Source: Magicicada septendecula
Taxonomy: Eukaryota > Arthropoda > Insecta > Hemiptera > Cicadidae
Length of the DNA stretch: 64,000 bases
Direction of reading: 5' to 3'
Assembly (NCBI GenBank): GCA_034769895.1
Contig: CM068373.1
Location: 26,448,120-26,512,119, forward strand
Under the pieces are notes generated by a model. It was not told the origin of the DNA and searched no databases. It was given only the letters and a program-made list of their open reading frames with translations. Below, in pieces: positions 1-11,215 of this stretch (the first letter of the stretch is position 1; the number at the start of each line of letters is the position of its first letter). Both the position numbers and the translations under genes were made by a program.

Positions 1-435
1 CCGCTCTCACTGTGTCAAGGGCGCAAGCAATTACGTCATAGTTGAGAGGTAATACCTAGTATGTGGAATCGACTAGATTTTCGGCTGGCTGTGAATACCA
101 GTATTCAACGACGTTCAATTCAGTATTAGTCGCGATAAATTACAGTGCGGTTCGAGAGTTATTATCGGGCGAAATTACTGTGTTCGTTCAAGTGGTTATT
201 AGTTAAGTGTTGTGTTTTATAATCAGACGGTATATTGTAATACAATTGTGTTTTAATATTAGTTGACATTTATTTGCGTGTGAACAATTTTTTTATCTGA
301 TTTGTTATAAGAGACTGTGTTGTTAATTACGAACTGTTTAACTGTGAAAATTAAAGCTGGTGATTAGTGACTTAATTGGTGTCTTGTATTTCGTTTTCCA
401 CTTTACTTACGACGATCAAGTAAACAGTCGTAACA
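1..435 (+). mobile_element. Solo LTR, cut by the window edge (LTR family S)
   Basis: This is the right-hand part of a long terminal repeat that recurs five more times in the window. The family starts TGTTACGTAA and ends GTCGTAACA, and strand was set by the TATA-like box visible in better-kept copies. Four bases (atat) follow the end, matching the short target duplications seen at other copies. No gag or pol reading frame adjoins it. Family membership is from alignment by eye. The superfamily is not resolved, but a 4-bp duplication fits Ty3/gypsy or BEL/Pao. It is a fossil. Confidence 0.7.
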
Positions 436-2083
436 ATATTCTACAAGCAAATTCATATAACAGCTACAGTTTCCATACAAATTGTTTTATAACTCCGCAA
501 TTAAAATACAGTAAAGGCATAAAAAAAAAGAAAAATGAATTAAAAACAAATTTTTAATCGAGAAGAACGTACAACACACCTAAACTGTAGTAGCAAAGTA
601 CTCTTAACGTTGAAATTTTGAAATGTTTTTTTTCATACACATTTACTTTGTTGTTTAAAACACAGCTGTGTTGGTAATAAATAAGAAAAGACACTAGAAA
701 ACTGGCACTAGAGTTTAACGTTCCTTTTCGTCTACAATATGTTTTAGTGTCAGCATTAAGAATGTTGTAGGTATGTAAATGCATTGGAAATACGTAAATA
801 CACACACGGATAAAGCTAATGTACTAAGATGTACATGCTCGCATAGAATAAGTAGTCGGTAATCAAATAACGGAATGCTCGGATATATTAATTTTTTGTT
901 AATTGCTCTAATAATTTAATGTGGTTTCTGATAACAAAATAAAATTAATTAACTGTCTCTGTTAAGGTTTAACGTTTTTTTTACAAACATAAAATAATTT
1001 TCTCCTATATGCCAATTACACAAACTTTAATTTATACAAGTAATTTTTGTTTTTAAGGTTATAATTGTGTTTAATACAGTTTATATGAATAATTTCACTT
1101 TCCTTTATGAAGAACGGTGCGATGTCGATGCTCCTTACTGGTAAGGTGTTGTTGTTCGATGTAGATAGACGGCGATCTGTTCCTGTTGTCCAGCGTTCAG
1201 GGTCGTCCTCGCGTTGGGTCCGTCTACAATCTGTAGTAAATTAATTTGTAATAGTGATTTATTCTCTGTATTAAGAGTAGAGAATACTCCAGTAAACTTG
1301 AAGTGTTCTTTTTAAATGCCTATGCGGACAATCTTGTACAATACCTAGTAACATTCGATGTTTAATTTACTCGCGAATTTTCTGACTTGTGCTCGTGCAC
1401 GTTTGGTAGACCTATCGTCATAGACCAGCGGCAACGACCACTTATTGAGTTCAGAGCGAGACTACCTCATATGATGCGAAGAACAATTTCAACTAACGTT
1501 TTAGTCAATTTCATTAGCCGAAATATTCCCTCACCCTGAATCTACAGTAACGACAACGTTCTTCCTGCAGAAAACAACCTACAAACATAGCTAAACTCGC
1601 AAATAAAACTTGTCTAATTTTATTACATTTCTTTAGGGTCATAACACTTTCTTTATAAAAGATCTCATATATTTAGTTCTTTAATTTATTAAAAAATATT
1701 ACCACTCTATAGGTATTTATTGTATGCATAATCTGGTGTAAATCTCATGTCAGAAATTTCAGTTTGACAAAAGTTATTTAATTTAATCTTTTATTTTTTA
1801 TTATTATTATTATTATTATTTCGTAACATAGTTATACATACCAGCACACGCATAATCGCAATATGCCTACGCATATGTTCGCACTACTTCACAACATTAA
1901 TTAACTTTTTTACTGTTAAAAATTAACTTAAGCTAACAGATTTGACATGTAACTTATTGTCTATTATGTCTGAACATGCTGTTTTTACTTAAACAAATTT
2001 TTATTGCATTATGCTTTTATACGCTAAGAGTTAAAGCAATACTTTATATGCAAATTTCTTCTATTGCAGTACATATAAGCTGT
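436..2083. other. AT-rich unassigned stretch
   Basis: I see no gene here. The short open frames are ordinary chance frames in AT-rich DNA. A small (ATT)n run lies at about 1,797-1,820. A GC-richer patch near 1,110-1,230 has no coding or repeat match that I recognise. Confidence 0.5.
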
Positions 2084-2106
2084 GTTGAGAGAGAGAAATA
2101 AAGAGA

Positions 2107-2170
<64 letters not shown>

Positions 2171-2224
2171 GTGAGAGAGAGAGAGCGAGAGATTGAGAGA
2201 GTGAGAGAGAGAGAGAGTGAGAGA

Positions 2225-2293
<69 letters not shown>
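2084..2293. repeat. (GA)n microsatellite, about 200 bp
   Basis: Nearly pure GA dinucleotides with a few GT and GC interruptions in the middle. The Ser/Leu-rich frame on the minus strand across it is a product of the repeat. Similar purine/pyrimidine tracts occur at 20.7, 25.8 and 52.9 kb. Confidence 0.97.
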
Positions 2294-2295
<2 letters not shown>

Positions 2296-3946
2296 CGTGT
2301 TTGTCGTTTTAGTAAAAGCATATAACTAGTTTTATTAACATTACAGTACTGAGAGTGATACTTTTGTTCTAAACTAACCTGACTCAAACCCAAACATAGT
2401 AATCTTTCAAAAATACAAGAGAACTTTGCACTTTTTTGTTTCCATACGAGATTGCGTTTTAGTTCTCTTTAAATTTACTTTCCATTTACCTTTGGTCTGA
2501 AAGCTTTACCTTCAAAAGCAAGCTGTAATCCTTTTATTGGATACCAAATTCAATTTCTGTTTCCACGAAACATACTAGACGTAGGTAAAGAAATACTGCG
2601 GTTGACTCTTTGAACATAAAATGGAAATTCTCAAGAGACACCACAAACAGACAAACCTTTGAGTAGATTAGTGTGCTTTTTTCTTTGATACTAAATATTG
2701 TAGATGGAAGAACAACCAAACGAGAAAACTACTGGCAAGCATTTATGCTTCCATATTTTGGTTCCTTATAATAAATTATTTTGAATATTGTCTTTAATAT
2801 GTGACAGTAAACTAATTTCTGGTTATTATATGGTTACACGAGACGGATCATTTGTGTATAAAAAATTGTATTAAAAGAAATTATTTTCATACCATTAACG
2901 TGTATCACAGGGCATTGTTATACCTTAGAGAATATTGTTTTGTTGAAACTGTTGTTATTACGATCCGTTAGTGGGTAGCTGGATTTTTATAAAACAAGAA
3001 AAAGGAATTTATTACTAATGCAATAAAAATTTACTTAGATAACGTTTGAAGAATATTGTCAAGTCTATTCTTTACTTTAACAACGGAATATCTCCTCAGC
3101 CTTTTTTGTTCCTCGTAAAACTGAGGGAGACAGAGACAGATTATTAAACACGAGCCTGTTATTAGGACAGTCATTGTTGTCAACATGATGCAAGCTCCTA
3201 TATTTTTAGCCTATCTCTTGTGTAAGATTTACGAGTATTTCGTCTCGTTATTTTATATTATAAATAACTTCTACAAGTTACTGCTTTTCTTTTTCAACAT
3301 ATTTCATTGTACGATAGTGAATTTGTCTTACCAACTGTACGTTTTCCGTCTTCTAACTACGTTTCACATTATAGTTGTGTCGTCAATTAGCAATAATTTT
3401 GATCATATGTAATATAGACTTGTATCTGAAAATGTATTTATTATACTTGTACGAAACACATTAAGCAATAAACTGTACAGACATTTTATTTAATATACTG
3501 ATAAGAATCTGCTAATACTCATTTTATTTCATCTGACCATAAGAAACTATTCAATCATTTTCTACATCAAACGTATTCTAGCTAACACAAAACTTTGTTT
3601 TTAGTGAGAGGGCCCTGGTAAGCCTGAACAGTAATGAAGCTGAAGCATCTACAGATGCAGACGGGCTCTAACATGGTAAACGGTAAACGGTCTGTAGCAG
3701 AAATAAAAATATATGCAGAAGTCTCCACAATTTACGGTAAAACCGAACTTATTAACTAACGGTTAAAATGTTTTTAGTTTACAACCACAGAAGAGTATAA
3801 AAACATATTCTGTAAAAAAGCGTGTTGTTACAAATAGTTTACTCTCTAAATGTAAAATGTATGTATTAATAGACAGCAGTTTTGAAAATAACATAAATGT
3901 ATGTAAGTATACGTATAGGTACATAAATATACAATTTAACTAAATA
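2294..3946. other. AT-rich unassigned stretch
   Basis: No repeat family or coding match was recognised. A 75-codon hydrophobic frame at 3,185-3,412 is rich in Phe, Tyr and Ile, as expected from AT-rich DNA, and has no supporting feature. Confidence 0.45.
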
Positions 3947-4350
3947 TAATTAATTCACTACCGACCCGGAACACAAAGTTTTTTATGGTTGAAAACGTAA
4001 AAGTTTTATCTTATAGCCTGAACCAATTTTCGCTTTTAAAAAGCTTATTCAGAGGCTGCCGTTGGGAGCACTGTCCATCTTGTTCTTCGCGACGGTATCG
4101 ACTTTTGAAGGATCAATGTTGTGTGTGTGGGCTGTGATATGTTCGAATGTTGCGTGTGATTTGAATTGTGTCTGTTCGTTTGGGACGTCATTTTTATATG
4201 TTTTCATGTGTTTGTATATTTCCAGTTGTTCAAGAGTGTCTAGTTTTCGGCCTTCTGTGTGTACGTGTAGAATGCCCATGTCATTGTCGACGTTTTTGTA
4301 TGTGTGGTTTGCTTCAATGAGGTGGTTTGCAAAGGTGGATTCTGTAGTGG
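3947..4350 (-). mobile_element. Penelope-like element 3' fragment (PLE family A)
   Basis: Homologous by eye to the 7,637-8,343 element, sharing the terminal attcactacc end, the 3' untranslated part and the end of the GIY-YIG reading frame. The minus-strand protein piece (4,049-4,350) ends in NGSL and keeps the PLE C-terminal motif LDTLEQLEIYK. The nuclease core and the reverse transcriptase are absent. A hammerhead-like fold spans 4,015-4,058 on the minus strand, but its first core box reads CTGAATA, one base off the form in sister copies. At the coding side homology stops abruptly at about 4,350, where LINE-derived sequence begins. Confidence 0.75.
4049..4350 (-). pseudogene. PLE GIY-YIG nuclease C-terminal remnant
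   Basis: About 100 residues of the C-terminal part of a Penelope-type protein. It keeps ESTFANHLIEANHTY, then a glycine turn and LDTLEQLEIY, which in PLEs contains the conserved Glu of the GIY-YIG fold. It aligns closely with the protein at 7,855-8,232. The start of the domain (the TGRSFKQRY segment) is missing, so it cannot encode a nuclease. Identification rests on motif recognition, not a database search. Confidence 0.7.
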
Positions 4351-4369
4351 AAATCCAAGAACACAATTT

Positions 4370-4562
4370 AACTTATCATCGTCATCAAGAACTATACCTT
4401 AGACCTGTTCGGGAAACCATCTCCTCCTCAGTCTGCCGACATCTCTCTTCCCTGTTGGGTGATAACCCAAGGCGGCCACCGATAGACGAATCCATTTGCA
4501 TTTGTTCTTTTGCTTTAGCTCCAATAGGTCGTTTTCCCGTATTTCCCTTCCGATTCCCGAGG
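4370..4562 (-). pseudogene. LINE (RTE-like) C-terminal end and 3' tail
   Basis: On the minus strand this reads ...GYHPTGKRDVGRLRRRWFPEQV-stop, followed by a tail containing GATGACGATGAT. The GRR.VGRPRKRW-type ending and GAT-rich tail match the LINE ends at 28.4, 47.3 and 53.3 kb in this window. Only the last ~60 codons and the tail are present, so it is a strongly 5'-truncated or decayed copy. It abuts PLE family A directly. Confidence 0.6.
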
Positions 4563-5316
4563 CTCGTATGAGTTCTGTAAATACATATATTTTTACTTAA
4601 GCAGGTTACTGGTCTGCTGTAAAACTCGCAGCCTGGAAGACCAGGAACTTTGATTTCGCGCTGCTCTTCCCCGAGAGAGTTGCTTTCACCTCAGCTGACG
4701 AGCTCTCTCTGCCCGATCGCATTAGACTAACTAACTTAGCCCATGTGTGCAGCCGTTGGCTTACTGTAGGCTCCTCCCCCTCCACACTAGGTGCATACCC
4801 TGCTGCCGATTTGCATCATCCTGCGAGGCCAGGGATCAGGATACCCGCATGCTGCCCTGACAGAACCTCCATCTCTCGTTTGCTTACCGTTCCACTCCGC
4901 CGAAGGGATTGGCTACCACAACCTTGGAGTGGATTGCTCGGCGTAACAGGGCCCACCTACGTGTGAGAGTGGAGCTGGGTTGGAGAGGCAGTGTATTTGT
5001 CTTCAATGAAAGCACCCCCTTTCGGACCACACAATGGTTTTGTTCGGATACATATTTTTTTTAAGACCAAATGTTCCCAAACGATTAATGTTTTTCAGGA
5101 GGATAAACACATTGATTCTCTCGCTTGCACTTATGAGCGGAACCTGTTTCATACTTGCTTTACAATTAACATACGTAATGAGTCGATTATGACGTGTTTA
5201 TAAGGTATTTATTTTAGTACGGTGGTTTCATTGTGATGTGTTGTACATGTATCGTTAGAATGAACTAGCGTTTATAAGTACACTAATTCTTACTGATTAC
5301 AACTGAATAAACGGCA
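4563..5316. other. Unassigned, with a GC-rich island
   Basis: Positions 4,620-4,985 are clearly richer in G+C than their surroundings and carry short overlapping frames, but I recognise no domain. The patch could be an old repeat of an unlisted family. No promoter or splice structure is evident. Confidence 0.35.
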
Positions 5317-5330
5317 TAAGTTGTAATTAT

Positions 5331-7236
5331 TTTTTTATTATCAAAATACCCTTATACCATATTGGTGTCGGGTTACATCAATATATGATAAGTACATCAA
5401 CTACACTCTATATACAAATTTTTTCCATCTTACTCTATCCATTGACAATGTCTTCGCTTCCCTCCAGCCCAAGCCTCTTTCTCTCAAAATGTTTCCCATC
5501 ATTCCATCCCAAGTCAGTCGCGGTCTTCCTCTTTTCTTTCTCCCCCCTGATTTTGTCTCCCAAACCTGTTTTATCATTCTATCACTATCCATTCTCTGCA
5601 TGTTTCCCCACCAGCATAGTTGTCTCTGTTCAATAAAATCCAGAATCGATATCACTTCCAGATCCTCTCTTATTTGTGTATTCCTAACTCTGTTCTTCCT
5701 TGTTACTCCTACTACTCTCCTAAGATATTTCATTTCTGCCGCCTGGATTTTACTTTTTTGGCTTTTGGATAGCACCCACGTCTCACAGCCTTATGTTAAA
5801 ACCGGTCTATATACTATTTTATACACACTCATTTTCGTTTTCTTGATATCTCCTTCTTATTTATAAATCTATTGTTTAATGCATAGTATACTTTTATTGT
5901 CTTTTCAATTGTTTCATTTAATGCGGCTTCTTGTTTCCCATTACTGTCTATTATAACCCCTAGATATTTGAATTGTTTGACTTGTTCTATCTTCACTCCT
6001 CCAATCTCTATATTTATTATTTTCTCCCCCATTACCATTACCTTTGTTTTGGTCTTATTTATTTTCATCCCTTTTCCTGGAGAACTTCATTCCATATATT
6101 CAAATTACCCTGTAACGCCCTTTCACTTGTAGCCATTAGCACTACATCATCCGCAAAACCCCCTTCTGCTACTTCTATACTTCGCAAGTTCCTGTATCCA
6201 ACATGCATTTTCTTAACCTTCAGTGAACACTTCTTAATAATGTCGTCCATATACAAGTTGAATAATGTCGGACTCAGTCCACCTCCTTGTCTTAATCCAT
6301 AGTTTGTTGTAAATCTTAACGACCTCATATTTTCACCAATTACACAATTAACATTATTTTTGTATAACCTCTGTACTACCTTAATTATTTTACTCCTTAT
6401 TCCTCTATTTTTTAAACTTTCCCACATTTTTGCTCTAGGCACACCAACGAAAGCCTTCTCGAGATCAATAAAAGCCAAACATACCAATTTATCTTCTTGT
6501 ATCGAGTTCTCAGCTATCTGTTGCAGAGTAAAAATGTGATCCTGCACACTTCTCCCTGATCTAAAGCCACTCTGCGATTCCTCCAAACTATTTTCTAAAA
6601 TTGGGACCAATTTATTATTAATTATCTGCTCATAAACCTTAACAATTGTATTTAACAGATTGATACCCCTATAATTATTACAATCTCTTGCGTTATCTTT
6701 CTTAAAAATAGGAACTATCAATGCTTCCTCCCATTCTCTTGGTATGTCTACACTTGTCCACGCTTTATTGATAATTTCTAAAAGTATTTCTTTCCCCTTT
6801 TTCCCCACATTCTTTATCATTTCTGCTGTAATTTTATCTGTTCTAGGTGATCTCCCAATTTTAAGTCCTTTAATCACTATTTCTAATACATGCATCGTTA
6901 TTTTTTCTTCTGCAACTTCACCATCCTCTCTATCTTCTTCTTCATTAATATTGACTTTATGATCATCTTTGTTGATTTCCTTACCACCTAGTAATCCTTG
7001 AAAATATTCTTTCCATCTATTCATTATATCGTTTCTTTCTATCAGTATTTTCCAATTAGCATTATATATATACATATATCATTTTCAGTTTTTTCTTTTC
7101 TAAAAGATTTCAATACTCTGAAGAAAAGCTTTTGATTTTCCCACCTATCTCTTTCAAATTTTTCTCCATAATCTTTCCATGCACTCTCTTTCGCTTTTCC
7201 AACTAATTCTTTACCAATTTTTCTTAACATGCTTCG
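5331..7236 (-). mobile_element. 5'-truncated RTE-like LINE with perfect 14-bp target-site duplication
   Basis: A non-LTR retrotransposon in minus orientation. Its 3' end lies at 5,331 with a short A-rich tail (T-rich on the plus strand). The same 14 bases, taagttgtaattat, flank both sides (5,317-5,330 and 7,237-7,250), which fixes both ends. The 1.9-kb insert keeps part of the reverse transcriptase and the C-terminal region but lacks the endonuclease, as expected of 5' truncation during target-primed insertion. The final ~43 bp recur as a separate tiny insertion at 50.7 kb. The perfect duplication suggests a fairly recent insertion despite the coding decay. Confidence 0.93.
5401..7230 (-). 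pseudogene. LINE reverse transcriptase and C-terminal domain, disrupted
   Basis: Reading from 7,230 down, the pieces give a linker, then RT motifs in order: NNYRGINLL, SQSGFRSGRSVQDH, AFIDLEKAF, LRQGGGLSPTLFN and the catalytic FADDVVLM at about 6,140. The C-terminal part has KFKYLGVIID and then QAAEMKYLRRVVGVT and GRPRLTWD. The usual Asp after KAF is Val here. Frame changes lie near 7,060 (in a TA run), near 6,066 and between 5,829 and 5,775, and the endonuclease is missing, so it is not active. The C-terminal organisation resembles RTE/Bov-B-group LINEs; clade placement is inferred. Confidence 0.9.
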
Positions 7237-7250
7237 TAAGTTGTAATTAT

Positions 7251-7636
7251 ACGGTTTGCTAATTATGAAGGAAAGTGCTTAGAGAAAGAACTTTCTTCAA
7301 AGTGTAGGCTACTTGTGAAACGTTTAACTCTTTCAATAAAGTGACAGACGCTTTGAGAAAGTAAGTGCACTGACATGGTAAACATTACTGTAATGTGATG
7401 AGAAGTCTGGTTACTGTTCTCCTGTCGCGTAAGCACGTACGAACTTTGTCTTTACTTTCCGAGTGTGCGAACGTGCCTGTAAACTCACCTTTTAGAAACA
7501 GTCTCAAAGACACGTATCAGTCAGTAGGTCAAATTTGATGATTGGAAGGATTTGCTGAAAATGTTGAAAAGTGTGTTTCTAAAGTTTGGTAAGTTAAATT
7601 CTTGGATTTCGTTGTCCATGACTTGTCCGTACTTGA
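7251..7636. other. Unassigned spacer
   Basis: Ordinary mixed-composition DNA between the LINE and the PLE foldback. Nothing was recognised. Confidence 0.4.
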
Positions 7637-7708
7637 CTAATTATAATTAATTCACTACCAACTCGGAACACAAAGTTTTTATGGGTAAAAACGTAAAGGT
7701 TTACCTTA

Positions 7709-7753
7709 CAGCCTGAACCAGTTTTCGCTTTTAAAAAGCTTCTTCAGAGGCTG
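7709..7753 (-). ncRNA. Hammerhead-like ribozyme motif, left arm of PLE family A
   Basis: Read on the minus strand: stem I CAGCCT pairs with AGGCTG at the far end; then CTGAAGA, a single extra A, stem II closing as GC...GC around a U/A-rich loop, GAAAAC, a two-base loop TG, then GTTC, so that AAC pairs with GTT before the expected cleavage position C. All paired segments are Watson-Crick. The extra base between CTGAAGA and stem II is not in the textbook hammerhead core. Activity is inferred only. Confidence 0.7.
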
Positions 7754-7854
7754 CCACCGGGAGCAGTCTCCGTTTTGTTCTTGGCGACGGTATCGACTTT
7801 TGAGGGATCGTTGTGTGTGTGTGTGTGTGGGGGGGGTGATATGTTTGAATAATG

Positions 7855-8232
7855 AGTGTGATTTGTAGAACTGGCCAGACAGGACGTAGCTTCAAACAAA
7901 GATACATTAAACACACAATGGCACTACACTCCACGACAGAATCCACCTTTGCAAACCATCTCATTGAAGCAAATCACACATACAAAAACATCGACAATAA
8001 CATGGACATTCTACACGTACACAAAAAAGGCGGAAAACTGGACACTCTTGAACAATTGGAAATTTACATACAGACGAAAAGACATAAAAACGACATCCTA
8101 AACGAACAGACACAATTCAAATCACACGCATTATTCGAACATATCACACCCCACACACACAACATCGATCCTTCCAAAGTCGATACCGTCGCCAAGAACA
8201 AGACGAACAGTGCTCCCAGCGCCAGCCTCTGA
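7855..8232 (+). pseudogene. PLE GIY-YIG endonuclease domain, N-truncated
   Basis: About 125 codons open to a natural stop. The frame shows GQTGRSFKQRYIKH, the part of the GIY-YIG fold holding the conserved Arg, then STFANHLIEANHTYKNI, KKGGKLDTLEQLEIY with the conserved Glu, and a basic C-terminal tail ending in SAPSASL. In PLEs this domain follows the reverse transcriptase and nicks the target DNA. Here the RT and the GIY-YIG tyrosines upstream are gone, the first codons being replaced by the inverted arm. It cannot act alone. The intact stretch of frame suggests modest age. Confidence 0.82.
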
Positions 8233-8270
8233 AGAAGCGTCATTTTAAAAGCGAAAACCGGTTAAGGCTA
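8223..8270 (+). ncRNA. Hammerhead-like ribozyme motif, right arm of PLE family A
   Basis: Stem I CAGCCT pairs with AGGCTA over five bases, followed by CTGAAGA, an extra A, a stem II bounded by GC and GC, GAAAAC, CG, and GTTA. It overlaps the last codons and stop of the GIY-YIG frame, so the ribozyme would sit at the coding end and start of the 3' untranslated part. Same design as the left-arm copy on the other strand. Confidence 0.68.
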
Positions 8271-8394
8271 TAAGGTAAACTTTCACGTTTTTATCCATAA
8301 AAAACCTTGTGTTCCGAGTGAGTAGTGAATTAATTATAATTAGTTAGTAAGTTAATTTATAATTAGAATTTATTGTTGACCTAATGGAAACACA

Positions 8395-9698
8395 TACAAG
8401 GCCCGACAGAGAAAACTGACGGTTTTTGAATTAGTTCATGGAGCCCTGTGATCGACCTTGCGCTCATGTGTTCGACAGCTCAAAGCATTTCAATTTCAGT
8501 CGCCATGGAGCGTAGGTAGGCAAAACATCGCGCGTTCGTAGTGGAAATGTTTCTTAAAAACAATGAATCAGTGACAGTTACGCAGCGCGCTTTTTGGAGT
8601 CATTTCAACATTTATCGGTATGAGCCGCAATTTTATACTGCTGTGGGTGGCGAATTTCGGGAAATGGCTTGTGCCATAAAGAAGAGACCACCAGGCGTAA
8701 TGTTCGAACACCGGGGAATGTTGTACGCGTCCTTCACGCTGTTCTTAGCAGTCCTCGACGATCGACATTAAAACACGCAAGAGCCCTAGAGATTTTGGAC
8801 AGCTCCGTACGCAGAATTTTGCATTTAGAACTCGACTTTCACCCCTAAAAAGTTGTAGTGCAAAAAATGAGTGCCCAGAATAAGAGAATTTGCATGCGTT
8901 GCTGTCATGAACTTCAGAATATTGTGAATGACCAAGTGCTATACAATCTGGTAATCACCGATGAGGCCAGTTTTCATTTGTGTGGTTACGTTAATACGCA
9001 GAACTGCCGGTACTGGACGTTGCAGAATCCTCAAGAGCTGTTTGAACGACCATTACACAGTGAGAAGGTTGTTGTGTGGTGTGGCTTACCGTCTTCTGTG
9101 ATAATTGGCTCCTACTTCTGTGAAGATAAAAAGGGGAATGCAGTGACCGTAAACTCACAACGTTAAGTTCACATGCTTACAACATTTCTTGCAGCTGAGT
9201 TATAACAACGTAGTATTGCATTAAAAACCACGTGGTTCCAGTAGGATGGTGCAACTGCTCACACTGCAAGGGCTTCTATAAATAAATAGGGATTGATGTT
9301 TGGAGCCCGAGTGATCTCACACCGAGGGGACATTCAGTAACCTTCAAGATCGCCCAACCTCAACGCTTGCGATCACTTTCTATGGGGGTACCTCAAGAGA
9401 TGGGTGTTCCTGGACCGGCTGAGGACAATGGTGGATATGAAGCGGAATATTCGAACAGAAGTGGTGGCAATCTCTCCAGAAGTTGTGCGACGCGTAATGC
9501 GCAGTTCACCGTTACGGCTCCAAGAATGTGTTGAAAATGAGGGACACCATCTAAAAAATGTAGTTTTCAATAGTTCCTGATGTAACAAAAATACTTTGAG
9601 ATGTACTTTAATTATGAAATAAAATATTGTTTACAAACTATTATTCTGGTCATAATTTCACTTAGAAAACCGTCAGGTTTCTCTGCTGGCCCCTGTAT
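8395..9698 (+). mobile_element. Tc1/mariner-superfamily DNA transposon, decayed
   Basis: About 1.3 kb bounded by inverted ends. The left end near 8,395-8,426 and the right end near 9,666-9,698 share GAGAAA..TGACGGTTTT with few mismatches. It contains one long, broken transposase frame. Size, end structure and the DDE-type protein fit the IS630/Tc1/mariner superfamily. The target duplication was not resolved. Confidence 0.82.
8505..9580 (+). pseudogene. DDE transposase of an IS630/Tc1-like element
   Basis: The frame begins ATGGAGCGT at 8,505 and meets an early in-frame stop at its fifth codon. It then continues as the N-terminal helix-turn-helix part (FLKNNESVTVTQRAF). Later parts read VITDEASFHLCGYVNTQNCRYW (first catalytic Asp region), then FQQDGATAHTAR with the second Asp, SRSPNLNACDHFLWG with the third acidic position, and a C-terminal GHHLKNVVFNSS before the stop at 9,580. 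Several stops and at least one frame change near 8,770-8,860 show it is dead. Order and spacing of motifs match full-length relatives of about 350 residues. Confidence 0.82.
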
Positions 9699-10214
9699 AT
9701 TTGGAAAATACGTGGTTAGAAAAGTTCTAGAAACTAGAAATGCATGTCTGCCAGCAAGTGGTCGACTTTATTGCCCAATCTTGAATGTATTGACATGTAA
9801 AGTGACGTCATGTGTGTAGGCCTATACAAATACTGGTTAGTCTTGAGCTACGCTATTTCTCAAATTCACTCTGAAGTTTACGGTGAAAAGTTTACGGAGT
9901 TCCAGTCCGGAGTGTATTGTCGAGGGAGCGACTGAATTAGTAGCACGAATTCAGGCACGGCGTTCGAGATAGTCACCGACCGATGGCTCTCAACGAGGAC
10001 TAAGTCAGGAGCAACTAGGACGGAACAACCTCGTCGAGGAAACCCTGAGGTGACGTCCCACCTTAGGAGCACTATGGCGGGTGTAAAGAGTAGGAGCAGC
10101 CCGCGAGATCGTCCAGACTGATGCAACTTAACATAGCAAATCCAGGAAAATGGAATTTATTTATATATATATATTTATATAAAGAAACAAAATTTATTTA
10201 TATACTATAAAACA
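9699..10214. other. Unassigned; GC-richer block
   Basis: Positions about 9,880-10,125 are GC-richer, with an 82-codon frame on the minus strand, but I see no domain. An (AT)n-like run lies at 10,158-10,180. It may be an old unlisted repeat. Confidence 0.35.
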
Positions 10215-11215
10215 AGTAAATTAAAAATTAATAAGAGAATGGGAAAAATCATTGAAGTAAATCACATCAGCCAGTGAATTAGACCAGGCTATAGTAGAGA
10301 TAATGTGTCAATAGATTGTCTAGCGTTTGCAGATGATCTAGCAATCCTGTCAGTTTCAGTACAAACAGCCATTAGGCATACGAAATTGTTGAAACAACAA
10401 GCCGAAAGAGTGGGTTTAGAAATTTCTTTTCGAAAAACCAAGATCACGACAAACATTAAGACAATATTCAAGAAAACCCAATACGGGCAAACCTATGGAA
10501 CTGACAAATTCAAGTATCTTAGAGAAGTTATTGAAGAAATGTCTCAGAGAAAGAAGCCATTAAAGGACGAGTTAATACGATAAAATTTGCATACCATTTA
10601 ACCAAGGACACATATAAAAAGAAATCACTATCCATTAATTAAACTTGGGCATTATTTAACAGTAATTAACCCGGAAGTACTTCATGTTGCTGAGTGTCTC
10701 ACTCTGAACAAGAAAATGATAATGGAAAACTGGAAGTCACAGAAAGGAAAATATTAAGAAAAATCTTGGGATCAATAAAAGACGAAGAACAGTACAGGAG
10801 ACGCCACAATAATGAGCTCTACACATGAGTTGAGAAAATCACAGGCGTAATTAGAAACATATGAATTACTTTCATGTTCAAGAAATGAATCCTGACAGAC
10901 TAACAGGGAAACATTTTACTATTTCAAAAAGCTCAAAATGTCCAGTACGTAGTTCAAAGAAACGGGAAAAGACATAGAAGAACTTCAGGTTACTCAAGAA
11001 GATATTTAAAAATCCTTGCCAATCTAAAATAAATTACAAAATATCCAAGGTTTTCAAGAAAAAACCAAGAAGAGGACAAGTGGTATCTGGACTGACGAAA
11101 AGAGGGAGAGACATCGATCAATAATAAAGGAGATATGGAAGAGGAGGAAAAGAGAGAGAAGAAAAAGAGAGGAACCAGTTGAACAAATGTAGTCTACAGT
11201 GGCTAATACGCAACA
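10215..11215 (+). mobile_element. LINE fragment, second lineage
   Basis: A heavily decayed plus-strand non-LTR retrotransposon piece starting within the reverse transcriptase. It keeps CLAFADDLAIL (catalytic FADD), then VGLEISF.KTK, DKFKYLREVI, and an ending with KILRKILGS and a Lys/Glu/Arg-rich tail (to about 11,215). The N-terminal RT and endonuclease are absent. The protein differs from the 5.3-7.2 kb LINE. No target duplication was found. Confidence 0.75.
10305..10583 (+). pseudogene. LINE reverse transcriptase palm fragment
   Basis: A 92-codon open stretch around the RT active site: SIDCLAFADDLAIL, where FADD carries the two catalytic Asp residues, followed by QTAIRHTKLLKQQAERVGLEI and KTKITTN. 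Downstream similarity continues in other frames, so the original reading frame is broken several times. Confidence 0.78.

Larger units (their letters stand above)
7637..8343 (+). mobile_element. Foldback Penelope-like element (PLE family A)
   Basis: The two ends are inverted copies of each other: positions 7,637-7,855 match the reverse complement of about 8,130-8,343, starting from the shared end ctaattataattaattcac. The right-hand copy continues into a plus-strand GIY-YIG frame. The left copy repeats only the last codons and the 3' untranslated part in reverse. PLEs are known to insert with partial inverted or tandem terminal copies, and this fits that pattern. The junction between arms is a short GT/G run near 7,810-7,835. 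Each arm carries one hammerhead-like motif, on opposite strands. Confidence 0.85.

Noticed and set aside
4062-4571. 169-codon plus-strand frame
   Set aside because: Antisense of the PLE and LINE remnants, which are supported on the minus strand.
9878-10126. 82-codon minus-strand frame
   Set aside because: GC-richer repeat-like DNA, no motif.
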